Shown: positions 17,344 through 26,671, numbered from the stretch's first letter. The stretch is DNA of 54,360 nucleotides from CAKOSP01 sp044432745 (GCA_044432745.1 JAWXUH010000007.1:1-54360), one strand, 5' to 3'. Made by a program: numbers and translations. Notes: generated from the letters alone by a model not told the origin.

Positions 17344-17372
17344 TTGCTTTAATACAAGAGTTATGTTATAGT
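17344..17372 (+). promoter_or_regulatory. Promoter of the DEAD-box helicase gene
   Basis: TTGCTT (17344-17349) and TATAGT (17367-17372) are 17 bases apart with an extended -10 TG. The short leader contains the ribosome site AAGAGA before the ATG at 17401. Confidence 0.5.
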
Positions 17373-17400
17373 TAGACGTCGGAAAGAAAAGAGATTATAA

Positions 17401-19122
17401 ATGGAAAATAAATTTAAAACATTAGGTTTATCTGAAAATGTATTATATGCTATAGAAAAACTTAATTATCAAACACCAAGTCAAATCCAAGAACAACTTA
17501 TACCTTTTGTACTACAAGGTCATGATTGTTTTGGTCAAGCACAAACAGGTACAGGTAAAACACTTGCATTTGCTTCTGCTATTTTATCAAACTTAAATAT
17601 GGAAAAAACAGGTATTAAAGCTATCGTTTTAACACCAACTAGAGAACTTGCACTTCAAATTTCTAAAGAATTTACTGTACTAGATTACAATAACGAATTT
17701 AAAACTGTTGCTGTTTTCGGTGGTGATAGTTTAGAACGTCAAATCAAACAATTAAGAGGACCAGTAGATGTTGTTGTTGGTACTCCAGGAAGAGTTAAAG
17801 ATTTAATTAAACGTAGAAAATTAAACTTAACTGCTATTGATTATTTTGTTTTAGATGAAGCTGATGAAATGCTTAATATGGGATTTTTAGAAGAAATCGA
17901 AGAAATTTTTAGCAAAACTGCTAGAGATAAACAAGTAATTATGATGTCTGCTACTTTATCAAGAGAAATTAAGGAACTTACTAAAAATTATATGAAGCCT
18001 GATGCTAAACATATAATTATAGAATCTTTAACAAGAACTAGTGATAATATTGATCAATGTTATTATTTAGTAAATGAGAAACAAAGAGATGAAGCTTTAT
18101 TTAGAATTCTTGATGATAGAGATGTTAAAAAAGGTATAATTTTCACTAAAACAAAAAATGAATGTGATAATTTAACTATTGAACTTCAAAACAAAGGTTT
18201 CGAAGCTGATGCAATACATGGTGATATTGCTCAAAGACAAAGAATTGCAGTATTAGATAAATTTAAGAAAGACAAATTTACTTTCTTAATTGCTACTGAT
18301 GTTGCAGCAAGAGGAATTCATGTTAATAATGTTGAATTAATTGTTAACTACAAATTACCTCAAGATAATGAGTCTTATATTCATAGAATTGGTAGAACTG
18401 GTAGAGCTAACAATAAAGGTGAAGCTATTAGTTTAATTAATAATAAAGAAATAAGAGTAATTCATGGTATTGCTAAGCATGCAAAATGCGAAATAAAAGA
18501 AAAAGTATTACCAGATAGTAAGGATATAATAAAAATGAAATATGAAAAAATAATTAATACTGCAAATGAAATGGTAAAAAATGCTGATTTAAGTGAATCT
18601 ACTGAATATGTTAGAGATTTAAATAAAGCTGATTTATTACAATTTACTGCTGCCCTACTTAAATATAGTGCAGAAAAAGAAATTAGACATAATACTACTC
18701 AAGATTTAAGTGTTCAAGCTAGAAAAGTTAATGAAACTGCTACTGGTCAAACAAGAATTTTCTTAAATATTGGTAAAATGGATGGTCTTAAAATGGGTTC
18801 TTTATTAGATTTAATTAAAGATACAACAGATATTGATAAAGATCATTTCAATAATATAGAAGTTTTACAAACATTTACATTTATTGATGTTACTGATGAA
18901 CATGTTAATGACTTTATTGACAAATTTACAGGTACTGATATTAAAGGTAGAAGTGTTAGAATAGAAATCTCTAATAATAAAAGTAAATCTGGTTCTGGAA
19001 GAGGAAGATCTAATTCTAGAGGAAGAAGTTATGGAAGCAATTCACGTGGTGGAAGCAGAGATAACAACAGAGACAATAATAGAGGTAATAGAAGAGATAG
19101 TTATAAAGGTAAAAGAAATTAA
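17401..19122 (+). CDS. DEAD-box RNA helicase with DbpA-like RNA-binding domain and Arg/Gly-rich tail
   Basis: This is a 573-aa helicase of the DeaD/CshA group. All core motifs are present: Q motif (YQTPSQIQ), AQTGTGKT (47-54), PTRELA, TPGR, DEAD, SAT, ATDVAARGI and HRIGRTGR. A DbpA-type RNA-binding domain (about 440-525) follows, then a Ser/Arg/Gly/Asn-rich tail (about 527-573) likely to bind RNA loosely. Such helicases help ribosome assembly, cold adaptation and mRNA turnover. It is expressed alone from its own promoter to a terminator at 19104-19140. Confidence 0.93.
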   Translation: MENKFKTLGLSENVLYAIEKLNYQTPSQIQEQLIPFVLQGHDCFGQAQTGTGKTLAFASAILSNLNMEKTGIKAIVLTPTRELALQISKEFTVLDYNNEFKTVAVFGGDSLERQIKQLRGPVDVVVGTPGRVKDLIKRRKLNLTAIDYFVLDEADEMLNMGFLEEIEEIFSKTARDKQVIMMSATLSREIKELTKNYMKPDAKHIIIESLTRTSDNIDQCYYLVNEKQRDEALFRILDDRDVKKGIIFTKTKNECDNLTIELQNKGFEADAIHGDIAQRQRIAVLDKFKKDKFTFLIATDVAARGIHVNNVELIVNYKLPQDNESYIHRIGRTGRANNKGEAISLINNKEIRVIHGIAKHAKCEIKEKVLPDSKDIIKMKYEKIINTANEMVKNADLSESTEYVRDLNKADLLQFTAALLKYSAEKEIRHNTTQDLSVQARKVNETATGQTRIFLNIGKMDGLKMGSLLDLIKDTTDIDKDHFNNIEVLQTFTFIDVTDEHVNDFIDKFTGTDIKGRSVRIEISNNKSKSGSGRGRSNSRGRSYGSNSRGGSRDNNRDNNRGNRRDSYKGKRN

Positions 19123-19140
19123 TTTTCTTTGCCTTTTTCT
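19104..19140 (+). terminator. Terminator of the DEAD-box helicase gene
   Basis: AAAGG-AAAAGAAA pairs with TTTTCTTT-CCTTT across the stop codon, followed by a T-rich stretch. Confidence 0.6.
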
Positions 19141-19176
19141 TTTGTTTCATATATAATATATTTAGGGTGATTTAAT

Positions 19177-19608
19177 ATGAATATTCTTGATATGTCTATA
19201 ATATTTTTTGTTTTAATGGAAAGTGCTAATGTAATTATTTTATATTTCTTTCCTGAATCTAAATACGGTAACGGTGTTGCTGTATTTAACAATTATGATT
19301 TATCTAAGGAAGATGAAAACATGCATTTGTTTGTAAGATACTTAACGAACTGGGTAGCTGGCGTTAAACTTATATTTATAGTTTTACTTATTGTCATTTT
19401 ATTATTTGGTGATAATACTTTAAAATCATATTCAATAATGGTGATGATTTTATCTATTGCGTCTTATTTTTGGAGACTTGCTCCACTTATAAAAAAATTA
19501 GATACCAATGGATTTATTACTCCAAAAGGCTATTCTAAAATTTTAAATTATATGATTCTAGGTTTTATGATCATATTCTCTCTTTCGTTAGTATTTTACT
19601 ACTTATAA
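19177..19608 (+). CDS. Small polytopic membrane protein, unknown function
   Basis: This is a 143-aa protein with about four hydrophobic segments (near 5-22, 60-80, 86-106 and 122-142) and a short charged loop after the first. No family is recognised. GGTGA precedes the ATG. It shares a bidirectional terminator with the convergent hydrolase gene. Confidence 0.6.
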   Translation: MNILDMSIIFFVLMESANVIILYFFPESKYGNGVAVFNNYDLSKEDENMHLFVRYLTNWVAGVKLIFIVLLIVILLFGDNTLKSYSIMVMILSIASYFWRLAPLIKKLDTNGFITPKGYSKILNYMILGFMIIFSLSLVFYYL

Positions 19609-19640
19609 AAAACTGTCAATAAATTTATTGACAGTTTTTT
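19605..19640. terminator. Bidirectional terminator
   Basis: A perfect inverted repeat (AAAACTGTCAATAAA and its complement) with flanking A and T runs lies between the two convergent genes. Confidence 0.85.
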
Positions 19641-20061
19641 AATGTATCGCTCTACACATTCCTGGATCTGGATTATAATAACAATGAGATTTGTATCTAC
19701 CTGCTAAGTTTTGTTCGTACCACTTCGTTAAACACTGCTCACCTTCTAGTGGAGCATAAAACCATAGCGCATTAGTAGATGGATAGTAGTATTTTCCTTT
19801 TAATATCTTTTCTGCTAAATCTAATTCATGTCTCGTGGGAGTTGCATGAAATAAAGAATTATTTATACCACTAAACTGATTTTCCTGATATATAGCAGAT
19901 GTTATACTATTTATTAATCCAAATGTATAACAATCTGCTATTACCCTATTTACAACAACATTACCAACCATTAACATTCCATAATTTCCGTCACCTATTG
20001 CCTCTGCTCTCATTATCCTTGCTAATAGATTTTTTTCTTCATTTGTTGCAGTTACTATCAT
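19639..20061 (-). CDS. SleB/CwlJ-type cell-wall hydrolase domain protein
   Basis: This is a 140-aa protein consisting of one SleB/CwlJ-type hydrolase domain: 'LLARIMRAEAIGDGNYGMLMVGNVVVNRV' carries the expected catalytic glutamate, and 'ALWFYAP' and 'FSGIN' match the family. These enzymes cut spore-cortex or vegetative peptidoglycan. There is no signal peptide, as for CwlJ, which is placed in the spore coat from the mother cell. The ATG at 20059-20061 is preferred over a GTG at 20070 because AAAGGGTGA lies six bases before it. A CATATATT box lies upstream, resembling a sporulation-type -10, but such boxes arise by chance in AT-rich DNA. Confidence 0.8.
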   Translation of the reverse strand: MIVTATNEEKNLLARIMRAEAIGDGNYGMLMVGNVVVNRVIADCYTFGLINSITSAIYQENQFSGINNSLFHATPTRHELDLAEKILKGKYYYPSTNALWFYAPLEGEQCLTKWYEQNLAGRYKSHCYYNPDPGMCRAIH

Positions 20062-20086
20062 TTTTTTCACCCTTTATAAAAATATA

Positions 20087-20115
20087 TGGAAATTTCATAA
20101 AATTTATGTTATAAT
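20087..20115 (+). promoter_or_regulatory. Promoter of tRNA-Trp
   Basis: TGGAAA (20087-20092) and TATAAT (20110-20115) are 17 bases apart with an extended -10 TG. The mature tRNA starts 12 bases after the -10. Confidence 0.5.
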
Positions 20116-20127
20116 TTATTTGTGCCT

Positions 20128-20201
20128 AGGGGCGTGGTATAATGGTAGCATAGGAGTCTCCAAAACTTTTGATGGGAGTTCGATTCTCTCCGCCCCTGCC
20201 A
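20128..20201 (+). tRNA. tRNA-Trp (anticodon CCA)
   Basis: Acceptor stem AGGGGCG/CGCCCCT, a D-arm with GGTAG, anticodon stem GGAGT/ACTTT with loop CTCCAAA giving CCA, and a T-loop with TTCGATT. The discriminator base is G and the CCA end is encoded. It matches the tRNA-Trp of other Bacillota. No copy of its 3' end was seen elsewhere in the window, so there is no sign of use as an integration site. Confidence 0.95.
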
Positions 20202-20367
20202 ATTTGAAGTTGAACGAATTTAATTTGTTTCATTATATAATATAAGTTTGTACTTATATTTTTTTATTAAATAAATTTAGTATTTTTTGTCTTTTTACAT
20301 TAATGTTACAATTTAGTATTATAAATAATACTATTTAAAATTACTTTTATAAATTACCCAAATTTGC

Positions 20368-20396
20368 TTGACAAAAGGTAGCTAAAGCTTTAATAT
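20368..20396 (+). promoter_or_regulatory. Strong promoter of the predicted small RNA
   Basis: A perfect TTGACA (20368-20373) and TAATAT (20391-20396) are exactly 17 bases apart. This is the closest match to the sigma-A consensus seen in the window. Confidence 0.75.
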
Positions 20397-20402
20397 ATAA
20401 GC

Positions 20403-20496
20403 ACCAATTCACACAAGTGAGTTGGTACTAGTATCACACTAGTCAACCCCTTTTTATTCTTTGGAGTTACCAACTATGGTAGCTTCGTTTTTTTTT
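20403..20496 (+). ncRNA. Predicted ~94-nt small RNA with C-rich loop
   Basis: The gap 20202-20516 holds no gene but has a promoter and intrinsic terminator framing a folded RNA. Hairpin 1 is ACCAATTCAC-ACAA-GTGAGTTGGT (20403-20426), hairpin 2 is ACTAGT-ATCAC-ACTAGT, and the terminator GGAGTTACCA-ACTA-TGGTAGCTTC is followed by nine T's. The linker between hairpin 2 and the terminator is unpaired and contains CCCCTTTTT (20447-20455), the kind of motif used by Bacillota small RNAs to mask Shine-Dalgarno sequences. No peptide is evident. It does not match SRP RNA, 6S or tmRNA features I know. The 165 bases before the promoter show nothing beyond AT-rich spacer. Confidence 0.7.
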
Positions 20497-20497
20497 A

Positions 20498-20528
20498 CAA
20501 AAAAAATAAAGACTTTTTAGTCTTTATT
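20498..20528 (-). terminator. Terminator of the PFOR gene
   Basis: The palindrome ATAAAGACT-AAAA-AGTCTTTAT overlaps the stop codon and is followed on the minus strand by eight T's. Confidence 0.75.
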
Positions 20529-23500
20529 TACTATATTTTTATAATCTGCATATCTCTTGATTGCAGATTTTTTTTGTTTTTCAAATAATTCACTTGCTAA
20601 CTCTTTGTCTTTAATGTATAAAGCATTGAATCTTGTTTCATTATTTAATAAATCAAAGTATTTTTCGAAATTTGGTTCTTTCGAATCTACATATAATTTT
20701 TCTTCTTTAGGATTATATCTCATTAAAAGCGTATAACCACTCTCTACAGCTAATTTCTGTTCTTCTAGACTATTTATAAGACCACGTTTAATTCCGTGCT
20801 CTATACAAGGAGAATACGCAATTATAATAGCTGGACCATCATGTTCTATAGCTTCTTTAAAAGATTTTAACGTTTGCATATCATTTGCTCCCATAGCAAT
20901 GCTTGCTACGTATACATTTGGTATGCACGTTGCTATTTTAAATAAATCTTTCTTCTGAGTCTGTTTACCCATATTTGCAAATTCTGCTACTGCTCCTACT
21001 TTCGTAGATTTACTTGCTTGTCCACCAGTATTAGAATATACCTCTGTATCTAAAACAAGTATTTTTATATTCTCACCACTATGTAGTACATGATCAAGAC
21101 CACCATATCCAATATCGTATGCCCATCCATCTCCACCTAATGCCCAGACTACTCTAGCAGGCATGTAGTTAATTAGATTTCTTAATTCTTCAGGTATATC
21201 CTCTTTTATTAATTTTTCTTTTATTTCAGTAGTAATTTCTACGTTCTCGAAATTTTCTAGAAATGAATCATATAAATCCTTTAAGTTACTTGAATCTTTA
21301 ATTCTTGTTACTATATCTTTTATTTGTTTTCTTTTTTGTTTATACGATAAATGCATTCCTAATGCAAATTCTGCATTATCTTCAAATAATGAATTTGCCC
21401 ATGGAATAGTATATGGTGTTGATGGTGCACTACCACCATATATACTTGTACATCCAGTTGCATTAGCAATTACTAATCCATCTCCCATTAACTGAGTTAA
21501 CAATTTAATATATGCTGCTTCTCCACAACCAGCGCATGCTCCACTAAACTGGAATTTTGGTTTTAAAAATTGACTACCTTTTACTGTATATTTATTTAAC
21601 GAACAATTATTTTCATATTCTTCGAAATAGTAAGATTCATTTTTATATTCTTTTATTTCTTCCATTACTAATGCTTTTTCGTTATTTTTACCAGGACATA
21701 CACTTACACATAATCCGCATCCTGTACAATCCTCTTTACTAACCTTTATCTCGTAATTTAACTCTTTATCCATCATATAAGGCTTTCCTGTTTCAAATTT
21801 ACCTATATACGGTCTTATTACTGCATGAGGACATACAAAACTACATTTACCACATTCAATACAATTTTCTGACTTCCAAGATGGTGCAATTGTTGTAATT
21901 TTTCTTTTTTCTTTACAAGATAAACCACATGGAAATGATCCACATTTAATTTCTTGCATATCACTTACTTTTAAATCTGATCCTTTTCTATTATTTATCA
22001 TGTCATATATGTTGTTATTTTCCATTAAACTAATAGTTTCTTCATTTTTAAGATTTAACTGTCTTATGTTATCTTTTACATCATTTAATGCATTTACATT
22101 ACTATTTATAATTTCTTGACCTTTAGTTTTAAATACCTTTTCTATCGATTCAATCATATCTTGTTTATAATCTTTTTCTAGTATTAAGAAAATTGCATAC
22201 TCTACTATTTTAGATATTTTACCATTTAGTCCATTTACATTAGCTATGTTGTTTGCATTTATTACAAATACTTTAATGTTGTTTTTAAGAATCTTTTCTT
22301 TTAAACTACTTGGTAATGTACTATTTATTTCTTCTTCTGTTTTATTAGTACTTAACAACAATATTGAATTTTTTTCTAAATCTTTTTCAATCTCAAATTT
22401 TTGTAAATATTCATATTTAGTTACTACTACTAATTCTACTGAAGTTGGATAATACGGTTTATTTATTTCTTCTTCAGAAATTCTTAGATGAGATACTGTT
22501 ACACCACCACTTTTTTTAGAATCATATTCAAAATAACCCTGAACGTTATACTCTTCTTTTTTATTTAATAATTTTAATATATCTTTTGATGCACTTACCA
22601 TTCCATCTGATCCATATCCATATATTTTAATATTTTTAGTATCTTCTCTATATTGAAAATTTTGTTTATCTAAACTTAAATTAGTTACATCATCTACAAT
22701 TCCTATAGTGAAATTAGATTTACATTCTGTTTGCATATTATGGTATACATCATATATATCACTTGGTGTAGTATTTTTACTACTCAATCCATATCTTCCA
22801 CCTAGTATTTTTATTCCACTATTTATAAGTGATGCAGCTATATCTAAAAATAAAGGTTCTCCTATTGATCCTGCTTCTTTTGTTCTATCTAAAACAGATA
22901 TTACTTTTACAGTTTTAGGTAATACTTTTTTAAGATAATCCTTACTAAATGGTCTATATAAATGAACTTCAATTAAACCTATTCTTTCTTCTTTTACGTT
23001 AGATAACAATTCCTTTACAGTGTCACATACACTTCCCATTGCTACAATTACATACTCTGCTTGACTATGACCATAATAATTAAATGGCTTATAATCCGTT
23101 TTCATTATATTATTTATTTTTTCCATATAATTATTAACTATATCTGGAATGTTATCGTAGTCTTGATTTCTTACTTCCATATTTTGAAAATATATATCTT
23201 CATTTTCTGCCATCCCATATTGAATGTCAGATTTTACATTTAAAGTTCTATTTTTAAATTCATTTATTTTTTCAAAATCAACTAGTTTTTTTAATTCTTC
23301 TTTATCTATTTCTTTAATTGTATTTAATTCATGACTAGTTCTAAATCCATCAAAAAAATGCATAAATGGTAACATACCTTTTATTGCAGACAAATGTGCA
23401 ACTGCTGCTAAATTTTGAGCATCATATACATTGGTACTGGCAAGCATACAAAAACCTGTTTGTCTTGCTGCATAAATATCTTGATGATCTCCAAATATAG

Positions 23501-23855
23501 ACAAACTTTGCGTTGCCAAACTTCTTGCTGCTACATGAATTACTCCTGGTAGCATTTCACCCGCCATTTTATACATATTTGGTAACATTAATAACAATCC
23601 TTGACTAGCTGTAAAAGACGTTGTTAATGATCCTGTTAGTAAAGAGCCATGCATAGTACCTGCTGCTCCTGCTTCAGATTGCATTTCATATACCATTGGT
23701 TTAGAACCAAATATGTTATAATTCTCTCCATTTACTTGATTGTCTATCTCCGATGCCATTGGAGAAGATGGAGTAATTGGATATATACTACAAACTTCCG
23801 AAAACAAATATGCAACATTACTGCACGCTGTATTTCCATCTAATATTTTTTTCAT
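20517..23855 (-). CDS. nifJ: Pyruvate:ferredoxin (flavodoxin) oxidoreductase
   Basis: This is a 1112-aa single-chain enzyme that oxidises pyruvate with CoA to acetyl-CoA and CO2, passing electrons to ferredoxin or flavodoxin. The order is standard: N-terminal pyrimidine-binding domain (IYPITPSSPMASEID), transketolase-C-like and gamma-type domains, a two-cluster ferredoxin domain (ECGKCSFVCPHAV and DCTGCGLCVSVCPGK), and a C-terminal thiamine-diphosphate domain (ACAGCGEAAY, GGDGWAYDIGYGGLDH and SNTGGQASKST). It is slightly shorter than the usual 1170-1190 aa. It marks an anaerobic fermentative metabolism. Enolase lies just upstream on the same strand, each with its own terminator. AAGGTGATG serves as ribosome site. 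Confidence 0.95.
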   Translation of the reverse strand: MKKILDGNTACSNVAYLFSEVCSIYPITPSSPMASEIDNQVNGENYNIFGSKPMVYEMQSEAGAAGTMHGSLLTGSLTTSFTASQGLLLMLPNMYKMAGEMLPGVIHVAARSLATQSLSIFGDHQDIYAARQTGFCMLASTNVYDAQNLAAVAHLSAIKGMLPFMHFFDGFRTSHELNTIKEIDKEELKKLVDFEKINEFKNRTLNVKSDIQYGMAENEDIYFQNMEVRNQDYDNIPDIVNNYMEKINNIMKTDYKPFNYYGHSQAEYVIVAMGSVCDTVKELLSNVKEERIGLIEVHLYRPFSKDYLKKVLPKTVKVISVLDRTKEAGSIGEPLFLDIAASLINSGIKILGGRYGLSSKNTTPSDIYDVYHNMQTECKSNFTIGIVDDVTNLSLDKQNFQYREDTKNIKIYGYGSDGMVSASKDILKLLNKKEEYNVQGYFEYDSKKSGGVTVSHLRISEEEINKPYYPTSVELVVVTKYEYLQKFEIEKDLEKNSILLLSTNKTEEEINSTLPSSLKEKILKNNIKVFVINANNIANVNGLNGKISKIVEYAIFLILEKDYKQDMIESIEKVFKTKGQEIINSNVNALNDVKDNIRQLNLKNEETISLMENNNIYDMINNRKGSDLKVSDMQEIKCGSFPCGLSCKEKRKITTIAPSWKSENCIECGKCSFVCPHAVIRPYIGKFETGKPYMMDKELNYEIKVSKEDCTGCGLCVSVCPGKNNEKALVMEEIKEYKNESYYFEEYENNCSLNKYTVKGSQFLKPKFQFSGACAGCGEAAYIKLLTQLMGDGLVIANATGCTSIYGGSAPSTPYTIPWANSLFEDNAEFALGMHLSYKQKRKQIKDIVTRIKDSSNLKDLYDSFLENFENVEITTEIKEKLIKEDIPEELRNLINYMPARVVWALGGDGWAYDIGYGGLDHVLHSGENIKILVLDTEVYSNTGGQASKSTKVGAVAEFANMGKQTQKKDLFKIATCIPNVYVASIAMGANDMQTLKSFKEAIEHDGPAIIIAYSPCIEHGIKRGLINSLEEQKLAVESGYTLLMRYNPKEEKLYVDSKEPNFEKYFDLLNNETRFNALYIKDKELASELFEKQKKSAIKRYADYKNIVNKD

Positions 23856-23883
23856 TTCATCACCTTAAAATATTATATCATAT

Positions 23884-23918
23884 TAAAAAAAAAAGACAAT
23901 CAGTTAAGATTATCTTCA
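23884..23918 (-). terminator. Terminator of the enolase gene
   Basis: AAGATAATC pairs with GATTGTCTT around the stop codon, with one G-U pair, followed by ten T's on the minus strand. Confidence 0.75.
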
Positions 23919-25126
23919 ATTTCCATTAATCTGTTATATTTACAAATTCTTTCTCCTCTTGACATTGAACCTGTTTTAATAAATTCTGTTGAGAATCCTA
24001 TTGCAAAATCAGCTAATACAGTATCTGTAGTTTCACCACTTCTGTGAGACATTACACATTTGTAATTATTTTTCTTAGCAGCAAGAATTGTTTTTGTAAA
24101 TTCTGTTACTGTTCCAATTTGATTTGGTTTTAATAAGATTGCATTTCCTGCTTTACTTTCAATTCCTTTTTGTAGGTATTTTTCATTTGATACAAAGAAA
24201 TCATCTCCTACTAGCATTATTTTTTCTCCTATTATAGAAGTTAATTTTGTTAAACTTTCAAAATCATCTTCGAAGAAAGGATCTTCAATACTTATAATTG
24301 GGTATTCTTGTGTTAATTCGTAATAGTATTTAACTAAATTTTCACTAGATAAAGATTGTCCATCTATACCATACATTTGAGTTTTTTCATCAAAAAATTC
24401 ACTTGCAGCACAATCTAATGCTATAAATACATCTGTTCCTGGTTCATATCCGCTTTCTTTAATAGCTTGCATTATTAAATCTAATGCTTCTTTTGTATTT
24501 TTTAAATTTGGCGCATATCCACCTTCGTCTCCTACAGCAGTTGATTCACCTTTTTCAGTTAATATTTGTTTTAAAGTTATAAATATCTCAGATGCTACTC
24601 TAACTCTTTCTTTAATAGTTTTTACAACTGGAACTATCATAAATTCTTGAATTTCTAAAGAATTTGGAGCATGTACTCCACCATTGATGATATTAACCAT
24701 TGGTATTGGCATTGCAATTTTTCCAGCAGTTAAATATTCATATACTTCTTTACCTTCTAATTCAGCTAAAGCTTTTATTGATGCAATAGATACACCTAAT
24801 ATAGCATTTGCTCCTAATTTAGATTTATTTTCTGTTCCATCAAGAGCAATTAGTTTTTTATCTAATTCTACTTGATTAATTTCCATTCCTATTAAAGCTG
24901 GTGCTATGATTGTATTTACATTATCTACAGCTTTTAATACACCTTTTTTGTTGTATCTTTTTGGATCACCATCACGAAGTTCTATTGCTTCTCTTGATCC
25001 TGTTGATGCACCACTTGCTACTGATGCAACAGTTTTAATTCCATTTTCTAACACTAATTTTACTTCTACAGTAGGATTTCCTCTACTATCTAAAATTTCA
25101 CGTGCTTTTATATCTTTTATTTTCAT
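23900..25126 (-). CDS. eno: Enolase
   Basis: This is a 408-aa enzyme of glycolysis converting 2-phosphoglycerate to phosphoenolpyruvate. Landmarks are AREILDSRGNPTVEV at the N-terminus, GASTGSREA, VGDEGGYAPNL, the metal ligands in SIEDPF and VGDDFF, the catalytic lysine in LLKPNQIGT, and SHRSGETTD. It is shorter than the usual 425-435 aa, and it has EDPF and KPNQ where EDG(L/M) and KVNQ are common, so it belongs to a divergent branch but keeps the catalytic residues. It is preceded by AAGGTGG and a short spacer from the DUF308 gene's terminator. Confidence 0.95.
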   Translation of the reverse strand: MKIKDIKAREILDSRGNPTVEVKLVLENGIKTVASVASGASTGSREAIELRDGDPKRYNKKGVLKAVDNVNTIIAPALIGMEINQVELDKKLIALDGTENKSKLGANAILGVSIASIKALAELEGKEVYEYLTAGKIAMPIPMVNIINGGVHAPNSLEIQEFMIVPVVKTIKERVRVASEIFITLKQILTEKGESTAVGDEGGYAPNLKNTKEALDLIMQAIKESGYEPGTDVFIALDCAASEFFDEKTQMYGIDGQSLSSENLVKYYYELTQEYPIISIEDPFFEDDFESLTKLTSIIGEKIMLVGDDFFVSNEKYLQKGIESKAGNAILLKPNQIGTVTEFTKTILAAKKNNYKCVMSHRSGETTDTVLADFAIGFSTEFIKTGSMSRGERICKYNRLMEIEDNLN

Positions 25127-25164
25127 AATTTATCCACCTTCACTTATATATTATATATAATTTT

Positions 25165-25208
25165 CTTTCAAAAGAAAAGATTTTTTGGCAAATTACCAAA
25201 AAATCTTT
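25165..25208 (-). terminator. Terminator of the DUF308 gene
   Basis: A long inverted repeat (AAAGATTTTTTGG and its complement) overlaps the stop at 25193 and is followed on the minus strand by a T-rich run. Confidence 0.75.
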
Positions 25209-25774
25209 ACTATTTCTTTACTTCTCTTTTTAAGAAGTACTGTTTCCATAATATTTAATGCCGTACTCATTATTATAAACATACCAATTACTTGCGGTAT
25301 TGCTAATACTAAAAAGTTATCAAAGAAAAATATAATTAATAAACTTAAGAAAATTAATAGTCCACCTGTTGTTATTGTTATTAACCAAGTTTCCTCTTTA
25401 CCTTTTCTTAACCATAAACCATAATTTATTTTTGATGCTCCATTAATTAACAAATATAATCCTATACAGTTTGAAACAAATTCTATTAACGAATAAGGAA
25501 ATACTATCAACACTAAACCAAGTAATCCTATTAAAGAACCAAATATTAAATTCAGTGAATATAATTTTGCTCCATCTCTAGTTATATACGAATATATCAT
25601 AGAACCCGCCCAAACAAGTAAAAATAATCCTGTTATAGCACCCATTATTTTATACGATACATCCGGTTTAGTTAATAAAAATATACCGAACAATAATAAT
25701 AAAACATCAGTACATATATTTATCATTAACATCTTATCAAATATCTTATTTACATCATTAGATTTTCTTGCCAT
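25193..25774 (-). CDS. DUF308/HdeD-like membrane protein
   Basis: This is a 193-aa protein with six hydrophobic segments in three pairs, with G-rich helices such as 'GAITGLFLLVWAGSMI' and 'CIGLYLLINGASKINYG'. This is the pattern of the DUF308 (HdeD-like) family. HdeD is tied to acid resistance in enterobacteria, but the role in Bacillota is not known. It is a single-gene unit with an AGGAG ribosome site. Confidence 0.75.
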   Translation of the reverse strand: MARKSNDVNKIFDKMLMINICTDVLLLLFGIFLLTKPDVSYKIMGAITGLFLLVWAGSMIYSYITRDGAKLYSLNLIFGSLIGLLGLVLIVFPYSLIEFVSNCIGLYLLINGASKINYGLWLRKGKEETWLITITTGGLLIFLSLLIIFFFDNFLVLAIPQVIGMFIIMSTALNIMETVLLKKRSKEIVKIFW

Positions 25775-25855
25775 TTTTTCAACTCCTATTATAATTATAC
25801 ACTATTTATATTTTTTATCAATAAAAAAATTGAAATAATTTACATTATTACAATT

Positions 25856-26671
25856 TTATTTTTTGTTAACAATATTTACATATTTATACGGTATTTCTAT
25901 ACCCTCTTCATCAAATCTTTTCTTTAAAACTCTATTTAATTCGAATTGATTCTCGTATGCAGATGATAAATCTTCTCCCCAAATATATGCTCTAATATTT
26001 ATAGAGGATTCATCCCACTTTGTAACTCTAACTTTTGGAAATTCTATTTCTTTATGTTTCTTTAAATAACTATTTTCACAAATATTTTTTAATTCTTCTT
26101 TCATTATTTCCATTGCTTTATCAATATTTGCCGAATACGCTATAAAATACTCTTGGTGTAAACAAATATCATTTTCTACGTAATCTGCATTTTCTATTAT
26201 TAATCCATTTAATGAACTATTTGGAATTATTTCTCTTTGGTTATAAATAGTTCTTATAACTGTATGTCTTAAAGAAAAATCTTCCACAGTACCAGATAGA
26301 TTTTTTTCAGGTAACTTTATAAAATCTCCTACTTCAAATGGTCTACTTATAAATAACTCAAAACTACTAAATAGATTACTTAAACTATTTTGTAGTGCTA
26401 GACCAACTACAGCAGCTAATACACCTAATGCAGATAATATTGTTATTGAAAAAGCCGCAAATGTAGTAAATTGCACTAAAGATATCAATATACCTACAAC
26501 GTACATTAAATATGTTATTATTTTCCTAAGGAAAATTAACATTGTTTTTTTATGTTTATTTGAATCCTTTTCTATACATATTTTTAATTGCTTTCTTATT
26601 ATTTTATTCGATATAAATACTATAAATAGTATAATAACTGAATTTATAAATTCAGAATAAAAATCACTCAT
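25856..26671 (-). CDS. MscS-type mechanosensitive channel
   Basis: This is a 271-aa channel that releases solutes on osmotic downshock. There are three N-terminal helices (near 8-25, 48-68 and 74-98). The pore helix and following linker read 'LGVLAAVVGLALQNSLSNLF', and the beta domain begins 'FEVGDFIKL'. The C-terminal alpha/beta domain ends near residue 268. Its start overlaps the VTT gene by eight bases, which indicates an operon rhodanese-VTT-MscS. Confidence 0.9.
   Translation of the reverse strand: MSDFYSEFINSVIILFIVFISNKIIRKQLKICIEKDSNKHKKTMLIFLRKIITYLMYVVGILISLVQFTTFAAFSITILSALGVLAAVVGLALQNSLSNLFSSFELFISRPFEVGDFIKLPEKNLSGTVEDFSLRHTVIRTIYNQREIIPNSSLNGLIIENADYVENDICLHQEYFIAYSANIDKAMEIMKEELKNICENSYLKKHKEIEFPKVRVTKWDESSINIRAYIWGEDLSSAYENQFELNRVLKKRFDEEGIEIPYKYVNIVNKK

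Noticed and set aside
20128..20201. tRNA-Trp as the integration site of a mobile element
   Set aside because: No copy of its 3' end and no integrase were seen in the window, and both flanks look like ordinary chromosome.
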